Below, in pieces: positions 53,857 to 62,030 of a stretch of DNA of 64,000 nt (the first letter of the stretch is position 1; each line of letters opens with the position of its first letter). The notes below the pieces were generated by a model. It was given only the letters and a program-made list of their open reading frames with translations. It searched no databases and had not been told where the DNA came from. A program made the translations under genes and the position numbers. Source of the stretch: ATZT02 sp038145175 (GTDB lineage: Bacteria; Actinomycetota; Actinomycetes; S36-B12; UBA5976); the NCBI GenBank assembly GCA_038145175.1, contig JAYQPE010000002.1, positions 62,001 to 126,000 of the forward strand, given 5' to 3'.

Positions 53857-54790
53857 TTAAAAATTTAACTCCTGTAATTTCTTCACTAGTGTTCCATAGT
53901 TTTTTTGCAAGTTCGGTATCTTTTGCCAAAGCACTCATTGTTACTTTCTTTGGATTTCCACGTGCTTGTAGAGGACCATCTGGACCGATAAAGTCACAAT
54001 TTTCGATATTGGTCCAAGTGCAAGCTGCGATTGAAGGTAGTGCTCCTCTTGCCGCACTTTGACCAAAAAGAATATTTGCAAATTTTGTTCCGTTTAATTC
54101 GATTGTTTTTCTAATGCCTTTTTGAAGACTTGGTCCAACAAGTTGCAAATTCGTTGCAGCATAGCCTGGATGAGAAGAAGCTGTAATAATTCTCGAATTT
54201 ACTAATTTTAGTCTTCTTGATAATTCGAGAGTGAAAAGTAAATTAGCTAACTTTGAATTACCATAAACGACCCATGGCGAATAATTTTCTTTCGAAACTG
54301 AAATTTCTGACTTTTCAGCAGTTTTTAATCTACCTAATCTGTGCGCAGTTGAGGAGACGTTAATTATTCTTGCAATATTTGATTTATTTATATTTTCAAA
54401 TAAAAGACTAGTTAATAAAAAATGTCCTAAATGGTTTGTGCCCATTTGCGATTCGAGTCCATCTTTAGTTAAAGCAAAAGGAACAGCCATGATCCCAGCA
54501 TTATTTAACAAAATATCAATTTGTTTATTATTTTCTTTGTTAGCAAAATTTTTTATGGAAGAAAAATCAGTTAAATCTAATTCTGAAACTTCAATCTTTG
54601 CATTCGGATTTTGAGCCTTAATTTCATTTAATACTTTCTCACCCTTGGTTGTATTTCTAACAGCTAATACAACCTCTGCACCTAGTTTTGATAGCGCTAA
54701 AGCGCATTCTTTTCCAAGGCCTGAACTTGCGCCGGTAATAATTATTCTTTTTGAATCTAGATCGATTAAAGAAGCGTTTGGTCCAGTCAT
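53849..54790 (-). CDS. Short-chain dehydrogenase/reductase (retinol dehydrogenase-like)
   Basis: NAD(P)-dependent oxidoreductase of 313 residues. The cofactor motif TGASSGLGKE is near residue 19, NNAGIM near 96, and the active site has Ser in INVSSTAH with YGNSKLAN (Tyr and Lys). DLTDFSSIKNF suggests the group that includes retinol dehydrogenase and protochlorophyllide-reductase-like SDRs. The substrate is unknown. It shares a transcript with yajQ by an 8-base overlap. Confidence 0.85.
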   Translation of the reverse strand: MTGPNASLIDLDSKRIIITGASSGLGKECALALSKLGAEVVLAVRNTTKGEKVLNEIKAQNPNAKIEVSELDLTDFSSIKNFANKENNKQIDILLNNAGIMAVPFALTKDGLESQMGTNHLGHFLLTSLLFENINKSNIARIINVSSTAHRLGRLKTAEKSEISVSKENYSPWVVYGNSKLANLLFTLELSRRLKLVNSRIITASSHPGYAATNLQLVGPSLQKGIRKTIELNGTKFANILFGQSAARGALPSIAACTWTNIENCDFIGPDGPLQARGNPKKVTMSALAKDTELAKKLWNTSEEITGVKFLNG

Positions 54791-54857
54791 AAGTTATAAA
54801 TTACTCCTCAGGTATTCTAAATTTTTGCGGCAAGAATTTAATCATTTCAGCCAGCAA

Positions 54858-54930
54858 GCCCCAATAGCTCAGTAGGTAGAGCATCTCCATGGTAAGGAGA
54901 AGGTCTGCGGTTCAATTCCGCATTGGGGCT
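54858..54930 (+). tRNA. tRNA-Thr (anticodon GGT)
   Basis: The acceptor GCCCCAA (54858-54864) pairs with TTGGGGC (54923-54929), discriminator T at 54930. The anticodon stem TCTCC/GGAGA holds loop ATGGTAA with GGT at 54891-54893. The T arm is TGCGG-TTCAATT-CCGCA. CCA is not encoded. The thrT-metT-rpmG order is conserved in actinobacteria. Confidence 0.97.
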
Positions 54931-54958
54931 CGGGTTGAATTAACTCAAAGGGAAATAA

Positions 54959-55031
54959 AGCGGAGTAGCTCAGGTGGCAGAGCAAGCGGCTCATAATCGC
55001 TGTGTCGCGGGTTCAACTCCCGCCTCCGCTA
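54959..55031 (+). tRNA. tRNA-Met (anticodon CAT, elongator type)
   Basis: The acceptor AGCGGAG (54959-54965) pairs fully with CTCCGCT (55024-55030), discriminator A at 55031. The anticodon CAT is at 54992-54994 in loop CTCATAA. A normal A1-U72 pair and the absence of three G-C pairs at the base of the anticodon stem argue against an initiator. The position before rpmG matches the elongator metT of relatives. CCA is not encoded. Confidence 0.93.
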
Positions 55032-55066
55032 CAGGGTAAGAAACTTGAATACGAAAGGATAGTGAA

Positions 55067-55231
55067 ATGGCAAAAAGTGATGTACGTCCAAAAATTACTA
55101 TGGCTTGTGCTGATTGCAAAGAACGCAATTACATTACAAGAAAAAATAGAAGAAACGATCCAGATCGTTTAGAAGTTAAAAAGTTTTGTCCACGTTGCAA
55201 CAAGCACACTGAACACAAAGAAACTCGTTAA
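55067..55231 (+). CDS. rpmG: 50S ribosomal protein L33
   Basis: Small basic ribosomal protein of 54 residues. Two CxxC pairs (CADC and CPRC) make it the zinc-binding C+ form, with the typical NYITRKNRRNDPDRLEVKKF core between them. AAAGGAT lies about 10 bases before the ATG. It follows tRNA-Met by 35 bases and precedes the two MaoC-type genes. Confidence 0.96.
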   Translation: MAKSDVRPKITMACADCKERNYITRKNRRNDPDRLEVKKFCPRCNKHTEHKETR

Positions 55232-55257
55232 GAAAAAAGATTAACTAAGTCTCAAAC

Positions 55258-55671
55258 GTGGCTCTAAACCAAGCGTTTCTAAATAGGTCTTATCCTTCTA
55301 AAGAAACTTTTAAAGTTACTAAAGATCAGATAAATAATTTTGCCAAATCAATTGGTGATTCAAATTCTTATGTTTCAGATGGTTTTGCTAGTCCTACTTT
55401 TTTAATTTCAATACAAATGGGGGCTATGCAAGTTGCACTATTTGATCCTGAACTTGGCCTTGATTGGAACAAAGTAGTTCACGGTGAACAAAGTTTTGAA
55501 TATAAAAAACCAGTAAAAGTAGGAGACGAACTTTCTTTCATTTCTACTATTGAGGATATAAAGACAAAAGTTGGAAATGATTTCATCACCATTAGAAGTG
55601 ATGTTAAAGATTCAAATAATAAAGATGTTGCAACTCTAAGAGCAACACTTATTGCTCGTGGGACTGGCTGA
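55258..55671 (+). CDS. MaoC-like (HadA-type) dehydratase subunit
   Basis: Single hot-dog domain of 137 residues matching the FAS1-like dehydratase N-terminal type: NRSYPSKETFKVTKDQINNFAKSIGD near the start, then HGEQSFEYKKPVKVGDELSF. It lacks the catalytic Asp-His motif, as expected of the structural HadA partner. The start is GTG with no strong ribosome site. It is two bases before its presumed partner. A (3R)-hydroxyacyl-ACP dehydratase role is inferred from the hadA-hadB arrangement after rpmG. Confidence 0.8.
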   Translation: MALNQAFLNRSYPSKETFKVTKDQINNFAKSIGDSNSYVSDGFASPTFLISIQMGAMQVALFDPELGLDWNKVVHGEQSFEYKKPVKVGDELSFISTIEDIKTKVGNDFITIRSDVKDSNNKDVATLRATLIARGTG

Positions 55672-55673
55672 AT

Positions 55674-56099
55674 ATGACAGATATCAGATTTGATGAGGTT
55701 GAAGTTGGTTTTGAATTACCAAAGTTAGCCCATAGCTATAAAAGACAAGATTTAATAAATTATGCAAATGCATCAGGGGATCAAAACAGAATTCATCTTG
55801 ATGAAGAATTTGCAAAATCTGTTGGGCTTCCTGATGTCATAGCGCATGGAATGCTAACTATGGCTATAGCTGGAAATGTTGTAACAAATTGGCTAAAAGA
55901 TATTAATGCCATAAAAAGTTTTTCAGTGAAATTTTCTTCTCCCGTGGTAGTTCCAAATAATAGTGAAGGAACAATTGTGGAATTTAGTGGAAAAATTGAA
56001 GAAAAAATTGACAACAAACAAATAAAAATTGGATTAGAAGCAAGATGCCAAGGTGTAAAGGTTTTAGGCCGTTCAATCATTATTGCTCAACTTTCTTAA
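55674..56099 (+). CDS. MaoC-like (HadB-type) dehydratase catalytic subunit
   Basis: Hot-dog fold protein of 141 residues with the hydratase-2 motif: YANASGDQNRIHLDEEFAKSVG, giving catalytic Asp and His, then GLPDVIAHGMLTMAIAG. It likely forms a heterodimer with the preceding subunit and dehydrates 3-hydroxyacyl thioesters in fatty acid elongation. In mycobacteria the equivalent pair serves mycolic acid synthesis; no mycolate genes are seen here, so ordinary lipid synthesis is more likely. Confidence 0.82.
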   Translation: MTDIRFDEVEVGFELPKLAHSYKRQDLINYANASGDQNRIHLDEEFAKSVGLPDVIAHGMLTMAIAGNVVTNWLKDINAIKSFSVKFSSPVVVPNNSEGTIVEFSGKIEEKIDNKQIKIGLEARCQGVKVLGRSIIIAQLS

Positions 56100-56102
56100 C
56101 TT

Positions 56103-57026
56103 ATGAGTATTCCTCAAGAAGTAATTGATTTAGCTCAAAAAAGAGTTGAAGCTAGAAAAAATAAAGATTATTTACTTTCAGATCAACTCCGGGATGAGAT
56201 TGCGAAAAAAGGATACTTAGTAAAAGACACTGCTGCAGGTTTTGATTTAGTTGAAAAACCTGAGTTTGAAGTATTTGAAAATTTAAATTTGATTAAATAT
56301 AAGCAAAAAAATAAAAGCGAAATTACAATATTGCTTTTGGTTGATGGTTGGATAGAAGACACCAAGCAGTGTCTTGAAGCTTTGTTAAAATATTCAAATC
56401 CGCAAACTTCGATATTAATTCTTGATTTGGCAAATAAAGAAAAAGTTGGAAACTATTTAAATGAAATAGCTAAAACTCAAAACCAAGTAGAAGTTATTCA
56501 CCTTAGCCAAACTTTAGAAGAAGCAGGTTGGGCTAATTCAATTAATAAACTAATTGAAATGAATGAAAATCCATACAGTGTAATTATGGATTCATCCTCA
56601 ATAATTTATGAAGATATTGTGTCTAAATTATTAGAAAAATTTGAGGAAAAAGTTGCAGCTGTTGGCTGGAAAGGTGCGTTAGTAAATTTAGAAGATGAAT
56701 GGAGAAGCGTTGAAGACAAAGGAGACGGAGAAGTCGATATTCTTTTAGGCTACTTCCTCATAATAAAAACAGAAATTGCCAAAAGAATTCCGGCTAACTC
56801 AAAAGCTAAATTTTATCGAAATGCAGATTTAGAGTGGTCTCTTTCTTTAAGAAAAGAAGGCTATAAATTAATCGCTTATTCAAAGGATTTAAAGATAGAG
56901 CAAAAAAGACATCACGGTTACCATGATTCTGATGTTGAATACCGAGATAAAGAATCCAAGAAAACTTATGATCGAATTCTTCAAAATTTCAGAGGGAAAA
57001 CTGAAATTTTAAGTCCTAGAAGATAA
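56103..57026 (+). CDS. Fusion of a CysS C-terminal-like helix pair with a glycosyltransferase-2-like domain
   Basis: A 307-residue protein I cannot match to a named family. Residues about 5-50 (VEARKNKDYLLSDQLRDEIAKKGYLVKDTAAGFDL) strongly resemble the C-terminal end of cysteinyl-tRNA synthetase. From about residue 72 a GT-A-like fold begins (SEITILLLVDGW). The expected DxD site reads MDSSS near 160, and an ADLEWSLSLRKEGYKL segment near 240 resembles the GT2 acceptor helix. The missing second aspartate leaves catalysis uncertain. It lies between hadB and murB with 3- and 13-base gaps, hinting at an envelope role. Confidence 0.65.
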   Translation: MSIPQEVIDLAQKRVEARKNKDYLLSDQLRDEIAKKGYLVKDTAAGFDLVEKPEFEVFENLNLIKYKQKNKSEITILLLVDGWIEDTKQCLEALLKYSNPQTSILILDLANKEKVGNYLNEIAKTQNQVEVIHLSQTLEEAGWANSINKLIEMNENPYSVIMDSSSIIYEDIVSKLLEKFEEKVAAVGWKGALVNLEDEWRSVEDKGDGEVDILLGYFLIIKTEIAKRIPANSKAKFYRNADLEWSLSLRKEGYKLIAYSKDLKIEQKRHHGYHDSDVEYRDKESKKTYDRILQNFRGKTEILSPRR

Positions 57027-57039
57027 ATGGTTGATTAAC

Positions 57040-58065
57040 ATGTCAAATGTGAAGAAATTAAAAAATTTTAAACTTGCAGATCATACGACTTTAAGAATAG
57101 GCGGAATCGCCCATACCGTTTGTGAAATTACAAGTCCAGTTGACATTCAAGATTTTATTTTAGAATTTGGCAATAAAGATTTTTTTGTTCTCGGTGGGGG
57201 ATCAAATATTGTTGCGCCAGATAATGAAATAAGTACACCAATTGCATTAATGAAAATAGTAAAGCAAACAACAAAGCTCGATAATGACTTTATAGAAATA
57301 ACTGCAGGAGCAGGAATTAGTTGGGATGAATTTGTTGAAGATGTAGTAGATCAAGGTTTTGCAGGAATTGAAACACTTTCAGGAATTCCAGGAACTATTG
57401 GTGCGACCCCTATTCAAAATGTTGGAGCTTATGGAAGTGAGATTAAGTCCACAATCAAATCCCTTCAAATAGTTGATGGGACTACTGGAAAAATAAGACA
57501 ACTTTCAAATGAAGAACTTAAATTTGGATATAGAACTTCAAGTTTAAAAAATATGCTATCTAAATTTATAATTGAAAATGTCACATTTAGATTTAGAAAG
57601 AGTAAAGAATCTAATTTAACTAATTATCCTGAAGTAGCTAACTTTTTAAAAGTTAATCCAGGAACTTCAGTGCCAATTAAAGAATTACGAAAAGCAATTT
57701 TAGAGATTAGAAAATCTAAAGGAATGGTTCTAAATCCTTTGGATTCAGATACTTATAGTGTTGGTTCATTTTTTATAAATCCCGTAATGCCAAAAGAAGA
57801 AATTCCAGAAAATGCACCCATATATGATGCACCAAATGGAAAATTCAAAACCAGTGCAGCATGGTTAATTGAACAAGCTGGATTCAACAAAGGATATAAA
57901 TTTAATAATGCATATATCTCAAATAAACATACTTTAGCCATTTGTAATTCTGGAAATGCAAGTGCTCAAGAAATTATTGCTTTAGCTGAAAAAATCAGAA
58001 GTGGCGTCTTAGCAAAATTCAAAATCGAATTACAAATAGAACCAAAAATACTTAAAATTAGTTAA
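57040..58065 (+). CDS. murB: UDP-N-acetylenolpyruvoylglucosamine reductase
   Basis: NADPH- and FAD-dependent second step of peptidoglycan precursor synthesis, 341 residues. HTTLRIGG near the start, FVLGGGSNIV (FAD phosphate), GIPGTIGATPIQNVGAYG and FGYRTS are standard. SVGSFFINP holds the catalytic serine, and a late AAWLIEQAGFNKG follows. These features and loops place it in type I MurB. I choose ATG 57040 over TTG 57031 because homology begins just after it. Its 3' end overlaps the convergent aminotransferase by 8 bases. Confidence 0.95.
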   Translation: MSNVKKLKNFKLADHTTLRIGGIAHTVCEITSPVDIQDFILEFGNKDFFVLGGGSNIVAPDNEISTPIALMKIVKQTTKLDNDFIEITAGAGISWDEFVEDVVDQGFAGIETLSGIPGTIGATPIQNVGAYGSEIKSTIKSLQIVDGTTGKIRQLSNEELKFGYRTSSLKNMLSKFIIENVTFRFRKSKESNLTNYPEVANFLKVNPGTSVPIKELRKAILEIRKSKGMVLNPLDSDTYSVGSFFINPVMPKEEIPENAPIYDAPNGKFKTSAAWLIEQAGFNKGYKFNNAYISNKHTLAICNSGNASAQEIIALAEKIRSGVLAKFKIELQIEPKILKIS

Positions 58066-59251
58066 ATAATTTTTTTAATCTGGTTACACCTTCAATTAAA
58101 TCTTTATCACTTAAGGCATAACTCATTCTTATATAACCTGGTGTGCCAAATGCTTCTCCTGGAACCAATGCCACATCCGTTTCTTCTAAGGCAATATTTG
58201 CAAGATCAAGGGATGAATTAATAGTTTTACCATTAATTGTTTTTCCTAAAACATTTTTTACAGATGGATAAACATAGAAAGCACCACCTGGTTCAGGGCA
58301 CATAAATCCGTTTATTTCATTGAGCATTTTCACTATTGTTTTTCTTCTATTATTAAAAGCATTTAACATTGTTTTTAAAATATCTTGCGGACCAGTTAAA
58401 GCTGCAAATGCTGCTTGTTGAGCAATATTGTTTACGTTACTTGTCATGTGAGATTGCAGATTAATTGATGCTTTTGTAAATTCTTTTGGCCCAATTGTCC
58501 AACCAACTCGCCAACCAGTCATGGCATAAGTCTTAGCAACACCATTTACGATGACGCACTTTTCTTTAAGTTCTGGAACTAAACCAACAATTGAAGAAAA
58601 TTGTGAACCTTCATAAATTAAATGTTGATAAATTTCATCAGTCATTACCCAAATATTTTTACTTTTTGCCCATTGCCCAATTTCTTTAACTTCTTGAGGT
58701 GTGTAAACAGTGCCAGTCGGGTTTGAAGGGGAAACAAAAATTAACATTTTTGTTTTATTTGTATAAGCTTTTTCTAAATCATTTACATTTATTTTGTAAT
58801 TAGTGGTTTCATCTGAATTAATTACTACAGGTTTACCACCAAATATTTGAACTGCTTCAGGATAGGTAACCCAATAAGGTGCTTGTAATAAAACTTCATC
58901 ACCTGGATTAATTAAAGTAGCCATAGTATTAAAAATTGCTTGTTTACCACCATTGGTGACAACTACTTCTTCAGCTTTAAATTCCAATCCATCATCTTTT
59001 GTTGCAGCTTTAGCAATTGCTTCTCTTAAATTTGCTAAACCAGGAGTTGGTGAATATCTATGATTAGAAACTTCACTGGCAGCTTTTTGTGCAGCATCAA
59101 CAATGTGAGCAGGAGTTGGAAAATCTGGTTCACCTGCACCAAATCCAATAACCGGACGGCCTTGCGCTTTCAGTGCTTTTGCTTTGGCATCTACTGCCAG
59201 GGTTGCTGACTCCGCAATCGCCGAAACGCGGTCTGAGATTTCTTTGGCCAT
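58058..59251 (-). CDS. aspC: Aspartate aminotransferase-type PLP enzyme
   Basis: Class I aminotransferase of 397 residues, converting aspartate and 2-oxoglutarate to oxaloacetate and glutamate. GAGEPDFPTP and SPSNPTGTVY are substrate and PLP contacts. The Schiff-base lysine is in NGVAKTYAMTGWRVGW and the substrate arginine in GYIRMSYA near the C-terminus. It belongs to the Ib subgroup common in actinobacteria, where it lies near trpT-secE. A broader prephenate-type specificity cannot be excluded. Confidence 0.9.
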   Translation of the reverse strand: MAKEISDRVSAIAESATLAVDAKAKALKAQGRPVIGFGAGEPDFPTPAHIVDAAQKAASEVSNHRYSPTPGLANLREAIAKAATKDDGLEFKAEEVVVTNGGKQAIFNTMATLINPGDEVLLQAPYWVTYPEAVQIFGGKPVVINSDETTNYKINVNDLEKAYTNKTKMLIFVSPSNPTGTVYTPQEVKEIGQWAKSKNIWVMTDEIYQHLIYEGSQFSSIVGLVPELKEKCVIVNGVAKTYAMTGWRVGWTIGPKEFTKASINLQSHMTSNVNNIAQQAAFAALTGPQDILKTMLNAFNNRRKTIVKMLNEINGFMCPEPGGAFYVYPSVKNVLGKTINGKTINSSLDLANIALEETDVALVPGEAFGTPGYIRMSYALSDKDLIEGVTRLKKLFN

Positions 59252-59398
59252 ATAGCCAATGTTGTCAGGATGTTCTTCTCAAGGTTTCACCCAGTAGGAC
59301 TGATTAATAGTGTCTGCCCGTAAAGTTATTCAAGCGTGAAGACGCTGTGCGAAGAATGCCAAGCTTTTTAGCGTGATCGGCAGCTTTTGGTGCGCTAA

Positions 59399-59471
59399 AG
59401 GGGTGTGGCGCAACTGGTAGCGTACCGGTCTCCAAAACCGGCGGTTGCAGGTTCAAATCCTGTCGCCCCTG
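59399..59471 (+). tRNA. tRNA-Trp (anticodon CCA)
   Basis: The acceptor AGGGGTG (59399-59405) pairs with CGCCCCT (59464-59470) with one G-U, discriminator G at 59471. The anticodon CCA is at 59432-59434 in stem CCGGT/ACCGG. The T arm is GCAGG-TTCAAAT-CCTGT. 3' CCA is not encoded. An inverted repeat, TTAGCG (59368-59373) and CGCTAA (59393-59398), ends right at the tRNA 5' end and may aid processing. trpT-secE-nusG is a conserved actinobacterial order. Confidence 0.97.
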
Positions 59472-59512
59472 CAAAAAGAATCTTCTAGCAAAAAAATAAA
59501 AAAGGACGAAGT

Positions 59513-59749
59513 ATGACTGAAAAGACTGCCAATGTGACATTGGATGTTGCGCGTCAAAATCCTTTTGTAAAAGCTCGTAACTTCATTCGTGAAGTAATTT
59601 CTGAATTAAAAAAAGTAATTTGGCCAACTCAACGCCAATTAATTAATTACACAATTATTGTTTTAGTTTTCGTAGTAATAGTTGCTTTAATAATTGCAGC
59701 ATTTGATTTTGGATTTACTCAAATAACTTTAAGAATATTTGGAAACTAA
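59513..59749 (+). CDS. secE: Preprotein translocase subunit SecE
   Basis: Essential small subunit of the SecYEG channel, 78 residues with one membrane helix (about residues 46-68). The amphipathic segment FIREVISELKKVIWPTQRQLINYT before the helix is the family signature. AAAGGACG lies upstream of the ATG. It follows tRNA-Trp by 41 bases and precedes nusG by 14. Confidence 0.97.
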   Translation: MTEKTANVTLDVARQNPFVKARNFIREVISELKKVIWPTQRQLINYTIIVLVFVVIVALIIAAFDFGFTQITLRIFGN

Positions 59750-59763
59750 GAAAAGGATAAATA

Positions 59764-60537
59764 GTGACTGAATCACCATTCTCACATGCTGAAGACGTAA
59801 CTCAACCTGCTCAAACAGAAAATACAACTGTGGCTTTAGCAGATGTTGTAGAAACTACACCAGCTGAAAATGTGGAGGTAGTTGAAACCAAACCAGAAGA
59901 AACTTCTGAAACATCAACTCCTGTTGCAGAAGATGTTGATCCGGTAACTGCATTTGCAGAATCTTTAAGACTTCAACCAGGTGATTGGTATGTAATTCAT
60001 TCATATGCTGGTTTAGAAAACAGAGTAAAGACAAATTTAGAAAACCGTATTCAATCCTTAAATATGGAAGATTACATTTACCAAGTTGAAGTGCCTGTCG
60101 AAGAGATCACCGAAATTAAAGGTGGCAATAGAAAACAAATTAAAAGAAATAAATTCCCAGGTTATGTTTTAGTAAGAATGGAATTAACTGATGAATCATG
60201 GGGTGCTGTAAGACATACACCAGGAGTTACTGGTTTCGTAGGTCATGCTCATACTCCATCACCATTAAAACTTGAAGAAGTCGTAGCAATTCTTGCTCCA
60301 AGAATTGAAAAAAGAATTGTTTCACCTACAACTGGTCAAACAACAACTGTGCGCGAAGTACAAGTATTGGATTTTGCAGTGGGCGATTCAGTAACTGTGG
60401 TTGATGGTCCATTTGCAACATTGCAAGCAACAATTTCAGAAATCAACACCGACTCACAAAAAGTTACCGGTTTGGTTGAAATATTTGGACGTGAAACTCC
60501 AGTTGAACTCGGATTTAGTCAGATTCAAAAGAACTAG
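59764..60537 (+). CDS. nusG: Transcription termination/antitermination factor NusG
   Basis: RNA polymerase-binding factor that modulates pausing and Rho action. An acidic, low-complexity extension of about 65 residues precedes the NGN domain (GDWYVIHSYAGLENRVKTNLE ... FPGYVLVRMELTDESWGAVRHTPGVTGFVG). The C-terminal KOW domain is VGDSVTVVDGPFATLQATISEI. The extension is normal in actinobacteria. It starts with GTG after GGAT and is followed 17 bases later by rplK. Confidence 0.97.
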   Translation: MTESPFSHAEDVTQPAQTENTTVALADVVETTPAENVEVVETKPEETSETSTPVAEDVDPVTAFAESLRLQPGDWYVIHSYAGLENRVKTNLENRIQSLNMEDYIYQVEVPVEEITEIKGGNRKQIKRNKFPGYVLVRMELTDESWGAVRHTPGVTGFVGHAHTPSPLKLEEVVAILAPRIEKRIVSPTTGQTTTVREVQVLDFAVGDSVTVVDGPFATLQATISEINTDSQKVTGLVEIFGRETPVELGFSQIQKN

Positions 60538-60554
60538 TAAAAGGAAAAAAGACA

Positions 60555-60986
60555 ATGGCACCAAAGAAAAAAGTATCTGGATTTATTAAATTACAAATTG
60601 TGGCAGGACAAGCAAACCCAGCACCTCCAGTTGGTCCAGCACTTGGTCAACATGGTGTAAACATCATGGAATTTTGCAAAGCTTACAACGCAGCAACGGA
60701 ACAACATAAAGGTCAAGTAATTCCAGTTGAAATAACAGTTTATGAAGATAGATCTTTTACTTTTGTGACAAAAACTCCTCCGGCTTCAAGACTGCTTTTA
60801 AAAGCAGCAGGTATTGAAAAGGGAACTGATAATCCACTTTTAAACAAAGTTGGAAAAGTAACCAAAGCACAAGTAAAAGAAATAGCAACAACCAAAATGG
60901 CTGACTTGAACGCCAATGATGTTGAGGCAGCATCTCGCATTATTGAAGGAACTGCACGTTCCATGGGTATCACAGTCGTTGATTAA
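60555..60986 (+). CDS. rplK: 50S ribosomal protein L11
   Basis: Binds the GTPase-associated centre of 23S rRNA. The 143-residue length is standard. The N-terminal domain has LQIVAGQANPAPPVGPALGQHGVNIMEFCKAYN, and the C-terminal RNA-binding domain ends in ASRIIEGTARSMGITV. AAAAGGAAAA precedes the ATG. It is separated from rplA by a 95-base spacer with two RNA structures. Confidence 0.98.
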   Translation: MAPKKKVSGFIKLQIVAGQANPAPPVGPALGQHGVNIMEFCKAYNAATEQHKGQVIPVEITVYEDRSFTFVTKTPPASRLLLKAAGIEKGTDNPLLNKVGKVTKAQVKEIATTKMADLNANDVEAASRIIEGTARSMGITVVD

Positions 60987-60995
60987 GAAAGAATT

Positions 60996-61022
60996 CTTGA
61001 AAAACTAAATTAGTTTTTCAAG
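60996..61022 (+). repeat. Perfect 27-base hairpin after rplK
   Basis: CTTGAAAAACTAA, a central A, and TTAGTTTTTCAAG form a perfect inverted repeat starting 10 bases after the rplK stop. No U tract follows the 3' arm, so it is not an obvious terminator. It could be an mRNA processing or stability site separating rplK from rplA. Confidence 0.7.
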
Positions 61023-61057
61023 AGTGGGAGAGCTTCTGCGAGCTCAATAAAACCACG
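61023..61057 (+). promoter_or_regulatory. Candidate ribosomal protein L1 binding site (autoregulatory leader)
   Basis: Upstream of rplA, GTGG (61024-61027) pairs with CCAC (61053-61056), and GAGCT (61030-61034) with AGCTC (61041-61045), leaving an asymmetric purine-rich internal loop. This resembles the L1-binding helix of 23S rRNA and the mRNA targets that mimic it. The rplA ribosome site AAGGAG follows shortly after, consistent with feedback control. Assigned by shape and position only. Confidence 0.55.
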
Positions 61058-61081
61058 AACTGCAAAAAAGGAGCAGCAAGC

Positions 61082-61789
61082 ATGAAACGCAGCAAGAAAT
61101 ATAGAGAAGCTGAAAAGTTAGTAGATAAATCAACCATTTATTCTGCAATTGATGCAGCAACATTAGCGAAGAAAACCACCACAGTTAAATTCGATGCCAC
61201 CGTTGAAGTTTCAATGGCCTTGGGTGTTGATCCTAAAAAAGCTGATCAAATGGTTAGAGGCACAGTTAACTTGCCACACGGTACAGGAAAAACTGCTCGC
61301 GTAATTGTTTTTGCAAATGCTGATAAAGCAGCAGAAGCAAGAGCTGCAGGAGCAGATGAAGTTGGTGGCGATGAATTAATTGAAAAAGTTGCCAACGGTT
61401 ACACAGATTTTGATTCTTGTGTATCAACTCCAGATTTGATGGGAAAAGTTGGTCGTTTAGGTAAAGTGCTAGGACCTAGAGGTTTAATGCCAAATCCTAA
61501 AACTGGCACAGTAACTATGGATGTCGCAAAAGCTGTACAAGATATTAAAGGTGGAAAAATCGAATTTAGAATTGATAAGAATTCAAATTTGCATTTTCCA
61601 ATCGGAAGATCTTCATTTAGTGAACAACAATTGGCTGAAAACTATCTCGCCGCACTTGATGAAATTGGCCGTTCTAAGCCAGCTTCAGCAAAAGGTCGAT
61701 ATATAAAGAAAGCCGTTATGTCTTCTGCTATGGGACCTGGAATTCCTGTAGAAGTTGGCGCTTCAGGAAGTGCTGATTCAGAAGAATAA
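61082..61789 (+). CDS. rplA: 50S ribosomal protein L1
   Basis: Binds the mobile L1 stalk of 23S rRNA and, when free, usually represses its own mRNA. Length of 235 residues is normal. The signature KVGRLGKVLGPRGLMPNPKTGTVT is near residue 121, and FRIDKNSNLHFPIGRSSF follows. An AAGGAG site lies about 10 bases upstream. A 284-base leader separates it from rplJ. Confidence 0.98.
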   Translation: MKRSKKYREAEKLVDKSTIYSAIDAATLAKKTTTVKFDATVEVSMALGVDPKKADQMVRGTVNLPHGTGKTARVIVFANADKAAEARAAGADEVGGDELIEKVANGYTDFDSCVSTPDLMGKVGRLGKVLGPRGLMPNPKTGTVTMDVAKAVQDIKGGKIEFRIDKNSNLHFPIGRSSFSEQQLAENYLAALDEIGRSKPASAKGRYIKKAVMSSAMGPGIPVEVGASGSADSEE

Positions 61790-61802
61790 ATAGATTTCTT
61801 TG

Positions 61803-62030
61803 AAGGTTACCTAGCCTGCAGAAAGCTCAATTTTGTAAGTTAGGTAATCTTTAAGAAAGCAAGAAGCCGAAGACCGCTGGTTTTTCTTTAGAGGTAAAAC
61901 TTTAAAGAAAACTAAGATTCAAAAGAAATTTGAGAGCCCGCGCAGGTGTGAAAAGTAAGTGATAAAAACAAAGAAATTTGTTTTTTATTTACCTGGAGCA
62001 TTTGTGCATCCAGGTTTTTTTATTTCTAAA
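61803..62030 (+). ncRNA. rplJ (L10) leader RNA
   Basis: The 284-base rplA-rplJ spacer carries a structured leader. A long helix forms between AAGGTTACCTAGC (61803-61815) and GTTAGGTAATCTTT (61839-61852). The conserved-looking GCCGAAGACCGCTGG and GAGCCCGCGCAGGTG segments (about 61867-61948) match the actinobacterial L10-leader pattern as I remember it. A terminator-like hairpin closes the region. It probably binds L10-L12 to balance L10 and L12 output. Boundaries are approximate. Confidence 0.65.
61991..62022 (+). terminator. Attenuator-like terminator in the L10 leader
   Basis: ACCTGGA (61991-61997) pairs with TCCAGGT (62009-62015), with an inner GCA/TGC pairing around TTTG, then a run of T to 62021. 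It lies 52 bases before rplJ, so it is better read as an attenuator controlling rplJ-rplL than as the end of the rplA transcript. Confidence 0.75.

Noticed and set aside
59304..59540. 78-codon minus-strand frame across tRNA-Trp
   Set aside because: It overlaps a well-formed tRNA and the secE start; the translated piece is the antisense of the tRNA.
60996..61022. Reading the 27-base hairpin as a terminator of rplK
   Set aside because: No U tract follows, and rplA is normally co-transcribed.
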